Assembly: GCA_030266915.1 (NCBI GenBank)
Contig: JAJDIZ010000009.1
Span: forward strand, 1-38,461
Direction: 5' to 3'
DNA: 38,461 nucleotides
DNA from: Ruminococcaceae bacterium OttesenSCG-928-D13
GTDB lineage: Bacteria > Bacillota > Clostridia > Oscillospirales > Ruminococcaceae
Position 1 is the stretch's first letter. Every line of letters starts with the position of its first letter. The notes under the pieces were generated by a model that had not been told where the DNA came from, searched no databases, and was given only the letters and a program-made list of their open reading frames with translations. Both the position numbers and the translations under genes were made by a program. This document shows, one piece after another, positions 25,543 to 33,849 of the stretch.

Positions 25543-26940
25543 TTACACTACAGTTTTCTCGGCCGCATCTTTTTCACGCTTTTGAATCTCGGCAATTACG
25601 ATCGGGTATTCTTTGTCCAGCCTGTAGAACCACAGTATGGTAAATTGCAGCAGTGCCATTATAATGGGGACACCTATCATACAAAATTTCATGGCGAAAA
25701 TCGCTGAGTCGGGTTGTACGGCGAGATCTGCATTGAATCCTCCCATAGATAGTATCCAGCCCAGCAGACCGGTTCCGAGCCCCATGCCGACCTTTGTGCC
25801 AAACCCGACGGCACTGTTGACAAGCCCCTCGCATTTTACGCCACTTTTCCAATAGCCATAATCGCTCACATCCGCAATCATGGCAAAGCCTACGGCGGTG
25901 ATGGGGGCCATGAAAAGTCCGTTCAGCGTAGAGCGGAGGATAACAATACCCATACTCTCCGGGTTAATCAGCACAACCAGAGGGCCCGCCAGTGCGCCGA
26001 TAGCCGATATGCGTGCAAGCGTTCCCTTTGGAACTTTTTTTGCAAGTAGCGGTACCAAGATTAGCAGCACCAGCATGGGCAGTGCCAAAGCAATTCCAGC
26101 AAGGCCAACGCTGTTCTCGTTACCCAGAATATACTTGAAATAGTAGATGTTGATACCGTTCCCCGCCGCCTGAAGCGCATAGTTGATAACCAGCGCAAGT
26201 GTCAGAATAATCCAATATTTGTTTTTCAACAGGTGTTTGAAAGAGTCTTTTAATGACCGCTTTTCTTTTTCCTCTGTACCAATGTCACCGCTGTACCGCT
26301 CCCTTACAAGCAAACCGCAAACTATAATGCAGACGCCCATGAAGATGCCGACAATGGTAGCCCATGTTGACCAGGCGCCCTTGGTGCCGCCCATGCCATT
26401 GATGACTGGAAGCGTTATTGCGCTCACGATGGTACTGGCCAGAATTCCGAGCAGCATGCGTGTTGCACCCAGCCGAACACGGCTTTGAGGGTCGCGTGTG
26501 ATGAGGGGCGTCAATGCGTTGTACGGGACATTTACCGCAGTGTAGAAAATCGTGACGGTAATATTGTAGAGAATGATAAACCACAACAGCTTTCCAGTCT
26601 CACTGAAATCAGGTACTGAAAACAGCAAGATGAAAGTTATTGTGAGGGGAAGGGCACCGTAAATCAACCAGGGCCGCGCTTTGCCAAAACGGCTTTTGGT
26701 GCGATCCATTGCGCTGCCGACGATTACGTCGCTGAAAGCATCCATGAACCTGGAGACCATGATAACCATACCGGTGATTCCAATCGGGATGCCGACGTAG
26801 TTGGTCATGTAGAAGGTTACATAGCCACTTAAAAAACCCCAGCCGATGGTCTGCCCCAAATCACCGATAGCATAGCTCATTACACCTCCAAAACCTACCC
26901 TGTCAGACGCTCCCGTCTTCACTTTTGCCGCTCTTGCCAA
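25543..26940 (-). CDS. MFS transporter, GPH (MelB-like) cation symporter family
   Basis: YAIGDLGQTIGWGFLSGYVTFYMTNYVGIP...SDVIVGSAMDRTKSRFGKARPWL. Confidence 0.88.
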   Translation of the reverse strand: MARAAKVKTGASDRVGFGGVMSYAIGDLGQTIGWGFLSGYVTFYMTNYVGIPIGITGMVIMVSRFMDAFSDVIVGSAMDRTKSRFGKARPWLIYGALPLTITFILLFSVPDFSETGKLLWFIILYNITVTIFYTAVNVPYNALTPLITRDPQSRVRLGATRMLLGILASTIVSAITLPVINGMGGTKGAWSTWATIVGIFMGVCIIVCGLLVRERYSGDIGTEEKEKRSLKDSFKHLLKNKYWIILTLALVINYALQAAGNGINIYYFKYILGNENSVGLAGIALALPMLVLLILVPLLAKKVPKGTLARISAIGALAGPLVVLINPESMGIVILRSTLNGLFMAPITAVGFAMIADVSDYGYWKSGVKCEGLVNSAVGFGTKVGMGLGTGLLGWILSMGGFNADLAVQPDSAIFAMKFCMIGVPIIMALLQFTILWFYRLDKEYPIVIAEIQKREKDAAEKTVV

Positions 26941-27781
26941 TATTCCCGCTCCTTTCCTCCAGCCATAAGTATATGTCGTTCATAACTGCATCCGGGTCCT
27001 TTCCACCCAGCAGTTCATGACCGGTCTCAGAATATTCAATATAGGTATAATCCTCTGTACCGATTTTCTCGGCGATTGAAGAATCCGGCAGAGTAATGGA
27101 GTCATCCATTCCCTGCTGGTGCAGTACCGGGATTGTGAGGTACTGGAGTTCGCCCGCCAATTGTTTCTGTCGATTGAACAGGCGGTATGTAAACCCCATC
27201 GTGATGTGCCTTGGGCAAAGGGGATCATGCCATAGCGTCGTACCCGCCATTTTTTCTGCTGCTCCTTGGAAAGACGGCTGAAGATCTCCATCCACTTTTT
27301 TCTTTGGCATCAACCTTCCTATCACGCTCATGACCTTCAATGCTGCCAGCGGAATATTGACTGGCCTTGTGGAAAACGAAGCTGCAATAATGCCGTCAAG
27401 CAAATGTGGCGACACGATGGCCTGATCGATTACCTGGCAGGCGCCGAAGCTGATGCCGTAGGCAAAGACAGGTTTTCCAGGTTCAAGGGTACGGACCAGC
27501 CGTAAGAAACTGGCAAAATCTCCGCGGAAATCATCCCAGCAGTCCATGTGCATCCGATGTCCTTCACTTCGTCCAAAGCCACGTTGGTCAAAACTGTACA
27601 CTGAATACCCTTTGGACACCAATAAACAGGCCATGTCGTCGTATGCCTGCATATCGCAGTGGTTGATGCCACCGTGCATGATGATCAAAATTGCTTTACC
27701 ACTACCATTGTCGGGATTCCAACTCTGCATACAAAGCCGGATACCAGCAAGTCCTAAAAATTCTCTAATTTCTTTGTGCAT
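26903..27781 (-). CDS. Alpha/beta hydrolase (monoacylglycerol lipase-like)
   Basis: MHKEIREFLGLAGIRLCMQSW...LIIMHGGINHCDMQAYDDMA, FDQRGFGRSEGHR, YGISFGACQ; GAGGAGG RBS. Confidence 0.85.
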   Translation of the reverse strand: MHKEIREFLGLAGIRLCMQSWNPDNGSGKAILIIMHGGINHCDMQAYDDMACLLVSKGYSVYSFDQRGFGRSEGHRMHMDCWDDFRGDFASFLRLVRTLEPGKPVFAYGISFGACQVIDQAIVSPHLLDGIIAASFSTRPVNIPLAALKVMSVIGRLMPKKKVDGDLQPSFQGAAEKMAGTTLWHDPLCPRHITMGFTYRLFNRQKQLAGELQYLTIPVLHQQGMDDSITLPDSSIAEKIGTEDYTYIEYSETGHELLGGKDPDAVMNDIYLWLEERSGNIGKSGKSEDGSV

Positions 27782-27799
27782 AGTTACCTCCTCATTTGC

Positions 27800-27830
27800 T
27801 ATAATGGTAAAGAGTGAGTCTGACTCACTC
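27800..27830 (+). promoter_or_regulatory. -10 element and TetR operator candidate
   Basis: TATAAT at 27800-27805 and perfect palindrome GAGTGAGTC-T-GACTCACTC at 27812-27830 between divergent hydrolase and TetR genes. Confidence 0.7.
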
Positions 27831-27935
27831 AAATAGAAGATTACAGGCATTCTTTGTCTAAAATGCCCCATAAACGTGCTTTTAAAAGAGAGTAAAACCG
27901 GAACGCCCTTTCCTTTAGGCATTGAGGTGAGTAAA

Positions 27936-28517
27936 ATGCGAAGCAAGGCTGACACAACAAGAGAGCATATTATCCGCGTTGCGACGGATATGTTCTTCAA
28001 AAATGGGTATGAGAACACCTTTACAAAAGAGATTGCTGCTGAAGCCGATATCAGTGAAGCTTTGCTTTACAAGTATTATTCGTCAAAAGAAAAGCTGTAT
28101 ATCGAAGTCTTTCAAAGTGTTATAGAAGCCCATACCGAAGAAACCGAGAACTATTTTTCCCCAGAGCAGCCATTGGAATGGCTGTATACCTTCGCCAAGG
28201 ATCTGATTCAGCCAGATGATAATACACCGAGAGTCGCAATAATGTTCGCCCAGGTCATGCGGATCCAGGCCAAGCATTTCGTCATGTGGGCCATCGAGAT
28301 GGGCGAGTTCCATCCTATACTGACCGATATTTTTGTCAAAGGACAAAAAATTGGGCAAATCACCACTTGCGATTCACCTGATAGACTTGCCTACGTCTAT
28401 TATCGCTTTCTCGTTGGCTTGATTATTGACGATATGTTCTTCCCAAAACAGCAGCCGCTAGACAGTATCAAGGCTGTATCAAATCTATTTTCAGCGCAGA
28501 AATGTGATTTTGAATGA
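27936..28517 (+). CDS. TetR-family transcriptional regulator
   Basis: MRSKADTTREHIIRVATDMFFKNGYENTFTKEIAAEADISEALLYKYYSSKEKLY. Confidence 0.9.
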   Translation: MRSKADTTREHIIRVATDMFFKNGYENTFTKEIAAEADISEALLYKYYSSKEKLYIEVFQSVIEAHTEETENYFSPEQPLEWLYTFAKDLIQPDDNTPRVAIMFAQVMRIQAKHFVMWAIEMGEFHPILTDIFVKGQKIGQITTCDSPDRLAYVYYRFLVGLIIDDMFFPKQQPLDSIKAVSNLFSAQKCDFE

Positions 28518-29048
28518 CGATAAAAAGCAAGCCGGAAACCACTGGTACAGAGCGATAAATAAAGAGATGCCAGCGTGCTTTTTTTCGTGCTGTAGTTTTT
28601 TGTTCTCCATCAATCTTGCCGACACTCATAATAGGACGATCACCGCTCCCTATCCATCTGCGGTTCCAGCAACATAACTGTTTGACTCAAATGTTCATCG
28701 TGAAAAAAATCTCCTCGTCGGGGACCAGCCCCGAATTGCTTAGTTTGGAAATCAGCAACGCACTGCCAGATAGCTGGGTCAGTCGCTTCGACTCCAGCAG
28801 GATAATGTCGAGGTAGTCAAAATGGCAGCTAGGAGCTCCGCATGAAGACAATTCTTTGGTTTTGTTGCGTTTGCCCGGGCGGGCCTTGCCGCGCTGTTTG
28901 TGTGGAAACTCCCCGGCATGAAACGGATGAGATTGTGGACAACTTGCGTTACTGGGACGTCTTCTTGCTCAATATGTGATGGTGCAACCAAAGAGGAAAT
29001 AGACATAGCTTCACCCATTGACCGATTCGGTTATTTGCGGGGATGGTG

Positions 29049-29654
29049 ATGACAATAAAAATGTATGAAAAGCTGCCCGAGGAAAAGCGACACCAAATAT
29101 TACTGGCCGCCTTTTCCTGTTTTGGTAATGGAGGCTACAGGAAAGCTTCGATAGCAGACATTGCTAAGACCGCAGGCATTTCCAAGGCATCTGTGTTCCA
29201 GTATTTTGGCACAAAGAAGTAGCTTTACCAGTATCTCTACCGCTTTGCCATCAGCGCATTCAACGAGGAGCTACAGCCAGGAAGCGAGGAGTTTTTTGAT
29301 TGCCTTAAGGCCGCAGCGGCCGCAAAAATTCAGATCATGAGTCGCTTCCCTGGAATGTTCGATTTCCTAGCTTCCACCGCTGGCGAGGATGACTGCGAGG
29401 CGTGCAGCATGTTGGAAAATGAGCAGGCTAACAGTGTCACGATAGCTCAGGAAAGCTACTTTGCTCATGTTAACTGGGCAAAATTAAAACCCAGTGTTGA
29501 CCGGGTGATGCTGATGAATCTTCTTGACTGGGTAATCGAGGGATACCTGCGCAACACGCCATCAGGACGCAGCACACAGGACAATATATCAGAAGGGCTG
29601 CTTTATTTAAACATGGTGAGGGAAATCGTTTATAGAGATGAGTACTTATTATAA
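29049..29654 (+). pseudogene. TetR-family regulator interrupted by an in-frame TAG
   Basis: MTIKMYEKLPEEKRHQILLAAFSCFGNGGYRKASIADIAKTAGISKASVFQYFGTKK*LYQYLYRFAISAFNEEL...; TAG at 29220-29222 in frame, downstream ORF continues to 29654. Confidence 0.8.
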
Positions 29655-29714
29655 GAAGCTGGTTTGAGGCGGAGGCGGATAGTTAAGCAATTATTATAAG
29701 TGTATGGAGGAAAT

Positions 29715-30569
29715 ATGAGTAGTCAAAATGTTTGGGGGAAACAACTGATTGATGCGATATCCTATCGCCATTCGGTGCGGACTTTCCTGCCTGGGCCGCT
29801 GGACAGCAAGATACCAGAGAAAATCAACGATTTTTTTGGCAGTCTGGAGCTACCGTTTCCCAATGATACAAAATTGCAGGTATTCAATGCTGAGCCTGGA
29901 AAGAAACTGTACAATAACGGGGTCAATCCAGTGGACAACCTTGCCTTTATCTCCCAAACAGATTTGGTATCCATTTCAAAGACAGGCTTTACTGGCGAAA
30001 TCGTCATGCTGTATGCTGTCAGCCTTGGCCTTTCAACCTGCTGGTTTGGCCACTACAAGCTCTCCGAGGTCGGCAGGTATATCCCCGGTATCGCCATCCC
30101 GCAGAGACTCAAAGAATCCACGCTTGGATATGGTTATGGAAAACAGGTGGATGTAGGCGAAAGGGTTATTTGCTGTATGCCTTTTGGTACCGGCAACGAT
30201 TCCTCAACGCGCCTTATTGACAAAATCATGAAGAAGAAGGGGGGAAACAGAAAGCCGCTGGAGGAGCTTTTGGAATCCTCTGTTCGTATAAATGATGTGC
30301 CGCAGGATATCAAGGATGCATTGGAACTGGCGAAGCGGGCGCCCTCCGCCGGCAACAGCCAAATGTGGCGCTTTGGCTATGACAAAGATGCCAGGCGCAT
30401 CACATTGGCAAAACCCATTGGATACAAGCATTTCAAGTGGGAGCATGCCGATGTGGACATCGGCATGTGCGCCGCTCACCTTTGGTTGGGGCTGCTGGAC
30501 AAGGGCTATTCTCCCAAGGTCGAGGTATACCAGGATGTTGACCGTGCTTTTTGGAGCTTTCTGCTTTAA
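29715..30569 (+). CDS. Nitroreductase-family protein
   Basis: LIDAISYRHSVRTFLPGPL, GFTGEIVMLYAVSLGLSTCWFGHYK, LAKRAPSAGNSQMWRF. Confidence 0.8.
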   Translation: MSSQNVWGKQLIDAISYRHSVRTFLPGPLDSKIPEKINDFFGSLELPFPNDTKLQVFNAEPGKKLYNNGVNPVDNLAFISQTDLVSISKTGFTGEIVMLYAVSLGLSTCWFGHYKLSEVGRYIPGIAIPQRLKESTLGYGYGKQVDVGERVICCMPFGTGNDSSTRLIDKIMKKKGGNRKPLEELLESSVRINDVPQDIKDALELAKRAPSAGNSQMWRFGYDKDARRITLAKPIGYKHFKWEHADVDIGMCAAHLWLGLLDKGYSPKVEVYQDVDRAFWSFLL

Positions 30570-30672
30570 TCACAATGCTTTCCGCAAAATATAATACTGT
30601 GCAAAGAATTTTTGTCGTCGTGATTACGGAATCACTGGGACAACGGACTTTATCATCAGATGATGATAAGTT

Positions 30673-30719
30673 CGGCAAGCAAGGGGTGGAGCATGCTTTG
30701 CGCTCCACCCTGCTTGCCG
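30673..30719. terminator. Long hairpin downstream of relaxase gene
   Basis: CGGCAAGCA..GGTGGAGC / GCTCCACC..TGCTTGCCG. Confidence 0.5.
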
Positions 30720-30796
30720 GGGAGTGCCCCGGACCCCCGCAACCCCACGCTACGGCGCGGGGTGCTGAAGCGGCCTTGCCGCTACTTGGGCCATTG

Positions 30797-32230
30797 CTAT
30801 CGCTGCTGGCCTTGCTCCTGTGGAGCTGGAACAGCACGCAGGAGCTGGTCGGTATTGGCCTTGGTAACCTGAAGTGAACGCATGTCCTCTCGCGCCTGCC
30901 GGTACTCCCGGTACAGGCGCTTTTTCTCTGTTCGCAGTTTGGCATATTCTGTTTGCAGGGCCTTGATGCCGGGGAGCTTCTGCACACCCAAGGCATCAAA
31001 TGCTTTCTTGGCCGCCTGGTGCAGAAGGATAGCACCCTCATGCTCGGCCCGGAAGGATTTGCTGTATCGGGATGCCTTGTACTGCTGGTAGACCTGTCGG
31101 GTGCGGTTGTAATTACCAATATGCTTTTGCAGTTCGTTTATTTCTGCCATCCGGCCCTCCACCGTTTTAATCTGCTCTGACAGGCTGCGGAAGGTGGCGG
31201 TGGCTGAGGCAACCTGTTCCTCCAGCGTGGTGTATTGGGTAAGGTTGTGCTCCTGCAAATAGATAAGAGTCTTGGCCATTTCTTTCAGGTTGTATAGCTT
31301 TGCCCACCGCTCGTATCCGGCGCCCTTGCCGGCCAGCATGCGGGCCTGTATGTCAATGAGCAGATTGGGCGCCGCATCCTTCTGCACATGGGGGCCTACC
31401 GGCGGGAGAGAAGAATGGCCCGGCGTGCGCTGCCGCACACCAGCAATGCGGTCGCGGATCGCCTGCTCGGTGTAATCACCTTTGAGGGAATCACAGCGGG
31501 TGTACTGCACCTGGGCGGGCCCGTGGTCGTCTGCCAGAGCGCGGAGCCGCAAATGCTTGCCGCGCCGGGACACCTCAATGCCCAGTTTCTCAAGCGCGGC
31601 GATAAAGGCATCAAAGTCAGCGGGTTTCTGCTCCAGGGTGGCATCAATGGCCAGCTTGAGCCGAACCTTGAAGTTAGGCTGCCTTTTCTCACCGAGCCAT
31701 GTACCGTAGTGCCCGCGGCTGGGCTTTGGATCATCAATCACCGACAGACCATGCTCTAGGCATATCTGATCCGAGAGCCGGCGCACTGCGAAGGTCGACC
31801 CCTTGAAGTCCAAAAACTTACGCGTACAATCCAGCGTGGTGGAATTGTAGATGATGTGGTTATGGATATGGGAACGGTCGATATGGGTGGCAACGATAAA
31901 GGCGTGGTTGCCCTTTGTCCAGCGCATGGCCAGTTCCCGGCCCAGGCGGTTAGCCTCCTCCGCAGTGATCTCGCCGGGCTTGAAGGACTGGCGGATATGG
32001 TAGGCCAGCACATTGTGCCGCCCCTGATCGCGTCCGGTGATGTACTTGTACTGCCGCTTGCTAAGAAGGAACTCGGCATCCACAGTGCGTGGGTCGCACT
32101 CGTAACCGGTGACCAACTCACCCTTATCAGTTTTATCAGGGTTTCCAGCATAATCGGTTCGCTCAGCAATGGTCTGCGCAATGCTTTTGCCCTTGTTCAC
32201 ATGCAAGGGTTTGATCCATGTTGCTGCCAT
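30797..32230 (-). CDS. Relaxase / mobilization nuclease (MobA/VirD2-like)
   Basis: ATHIDRSHIHNHIIYNS three-His motif; YKYITGRDQGRHNVLAYHIRQSFKPGEIT; coiled C-terminus. Confidence 0.92.
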   Translation of the reverse strand: MAATWIKPLHVNKGKSIAQTIAERTDYAGNPDKTDKGELVTGYECDPRTVDAEFLLSKRQYKYITGRDQGRHNVLAYHIRQSFKPGEITAEEANRLGRELAMRWTKGNHAFIVATHIDRSHIHNHIIYNSTTLDCTRKFLDFKGSTFAVRRLSDQICLEHGLSVIDDPKPSRGHYGTWLGEKRQPNFKVRLKLAIDATLEQKPADFDAFIAALEKLGIEVSRRGKHLRLRALADDHGPAQVQYTRCDSLKGDYTEQAIRDRIAGVRQRTPGHSSLPPVGPHVQKDAAPNLLIDIQARMLAGKGAGYERWAKLYNLKEMAKTLIYLQEHNLTQYTTLEEQVASATATFRSLSEQIKTVEGRMAEINELQKHIGNYNRTRQVYQQYKASRYSKSFRAEHEGAILLHQAAKKAFDALGVQKLPGIKALQTEYAKLRTEKKRLYREYRQAREDMRSLQVTKANTDQLLRAVPAPQEQGQQR

Positions 32231-32256
32231 GGGCGACTCCTCTCCAATAGAAATGG

Positions 32257-32280
32257 CGGCGGGGATTTGTGTCCCCGCCG
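32257..32280. repeat. Hairpin upstream of relaxase gene
   Basis: CGGCGGGGA tttgtg TCCCCGCCG. Confidence 0.55.
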
Positions 32281-32298
32281 TCGATGTACGGTGTTATG

Positions 32299-32598
32299 TC
32301 AGCTTGCGATGAAGGCTCGAAGGCTGAAGTTGATTCCGGCCATCCCATCCAGCAGCCAGTTGGCCAGTTTCGGTAGCTCGAATGGACTGATGAGGAAAGC
32401 ACCGGCGATAATCAGCAGGCCCGCCACCGGGTCGGTAAGGATGGCTACACCCGCACCCAACAGCGCTGCTGGAATTGAAAGAAATTTGAGTACCGCTGTA
32501 ACGCATACGGCCAGGAAGGACAGAATCATCACCGAGATACTCAGTGCCGCGACAAGCGGCAACGACAGGATTTTTAACACAAAACGCATGGTGGGCAC
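32299..32598 (-). CDS. CD1845-like small membrane protein
   Basis: MPTMRFVLKILSLPLVAALSISVMILSFLAVCVTAVLKFLSIPAALLG...; position upstream of relaxase; family call from memory. Confidence 0.6.
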   Translation of the reverse strand: MPTMRFVLKILSLPLVAALSISVMILSFLAVCVTAVLKFLSIPAALLGAGVAILTDPVAGLLIIAGAFLISPFELPKLANWLLDGMAGINFSLRAFIAS

Positions 32599-32746
32599 CT
32601 CCTCAAGGTAGTGGTAGCGTTGGTTGAGTATACCTTGCGTGAGGATACTTTACAAGGCCCTGAACCACATAAATATGTAGAAAATATAGGAGCGTCATTG
32701 TAGGTATTGTGGTGCGATGTCGTGGTTCTCATGCGGTGGTTTAACG

Positions 32747-32775
32747 TTGCGATTCCGGTTCGGATGCGATATAAT
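32747..32775 (+). promoter_or_regulatory. Sigma-70 type promoter
   Basis: TTGCGA - 17 nt - TATAAT upstream of the 32860 gene. Confidence 0.6.
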
Positions 32776-32859
32776 GTAACACAGGTTTTGGAGACGACTC
32801 GGCGCCGGCCGGGTCGTTTCTTGCGCCTGAGACATACTATTCATCAGGAGGATGCAAAT

Positions 32860-33804
32860 TTGGATACCAAAACACTGACAGAATCGCTCCGCTCGTTGGA
32901 CGTGGCCTCACTCACATGGAAGTTCGCCCTTTACGGCACTCGCAAGAGCCGGGATGGGCTGGAATTGGAATGGAACCTGTGCAATATGCGCGGTATCAAC
33001 GCCCAGGTGGAGGCGTCGCGGGAATACCTTCTTAAAAAGCCCGTGGCCGACAAGCCGGTGGCAGCCTATACCCCATTCTTGTCAGATAAGGAAAACATTG
33101 GCGCCGTGGAAAAAAATGACGAGATGATTCGTGAGCAGGTTGCTGATATTCTCTTAAATATCGAAAAGGGCCAGGCGTACCCACCGGAGGACTTCCTTTC
33201 CGGCGTGTTGCCCAAAACGGTGGGCTACGCTTTCTATGGGGATCGCAAGGACGAAAGCGGACAGGTCCAGGAACAAGTGCTCTTCATGCGCCGGGGCAAC
33301 CCCTTTCTGTCGGGCACCGCGGCGCGGCTGTTCACAGGGAATGGTGATGAAATAGCACCAAGCAACAAACCTATCCTCAAGTTCACCACGGCGGTGGATT
33401 TCCTGCTCGTCGGAAATGTCGGCTATTTTCTCTCCTCCTCCATTGAGAAGGACTTCGCTTTGGAGAACCGCCACTTTGCCATCGCCGAAAAGTGCATGGG
33501 CAATATTGCCGATGCGTCTATCGTCAGTGATTACGAGCGGCTGGAGCAGACTGTGATGACAGCCAAAAATGCTCGAAAATTTATCGACTTTGACAAGCGT
33601 ATTCTGGAACATATCACCCGCCTGCCAATTGTGGAGCGTCAGGACTTTCTAAGCACCTACGGGGTGACCATTGATCATGAGGGCTGCATGGATACCTTCG
33701 ACCCTGAACAGTGTGAACTGATCATTGACCTGCTGTGCGGTCGGAGCTGCCTGGATGCATTGGGCCGCCTTTCTGTGGGCAGCAACATTACGCCGAGGGA
33801 GTAA
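32860..33804 (+). CDS. Hypothetical protein of mobilization module
   Basis: TTG start with AGGAGG eight nt upstream; LDTKTLTESLRSLDVASLTWKFALYGTRKSRDGLELEWNLC...; colinear with RecD2-like gene. Confidence 0.65.
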   Translation: MDTKTLTESLRSLDVASLTWKFALYGTRKSRDGLELEWNLCNMRGINAQVEASREYLLKKPVADKPVAAYTPFLSDKENIGAVEKNDEMIREQVADILLNIEKGQAYPPEDFLSGVLPKTVGYAFYGDRKDESGQVQEQVLFMRRGNPFLSGTAARLFTGNGDEIAPSNKPILKFTTAVDFLLVGNVGYFLSSSIEKDFALENRHFAIAEKCMGNIADASIVSDYERLEQTVMTAKNARKFIDFDKRILEHITRLPIVERQDFLSTYGVTIDHEGCMDTFDPEQCELIIDLLCGRSCLDALGRLSVGSNITPRE

Positions 33805-33849
33805 CCCCACCCCGCACATCCGCCTGCGAGTGATGCAAGGAGCTTTGGC

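Noticed and set aside
28535-29040. Short ORFs on both strands between the two TetR genes
   Set aside because: No consistent coding signal or recognisable family; may be decayed sequence but cannot be supported
29220-29222. TAG as a pyrrolysine codon
   Set aside because: TetR proteins are not known Pyl users and no Pyl machinery is visible; mutation is simpler
9538-32660. Shared 12-mer TTTACAAGGCCC at 9538-9549 and 32649-32660 as an att or regulatory repeat
   Set aside because: 12-mer matches are expected by chance in a window this size and the flanks do not match
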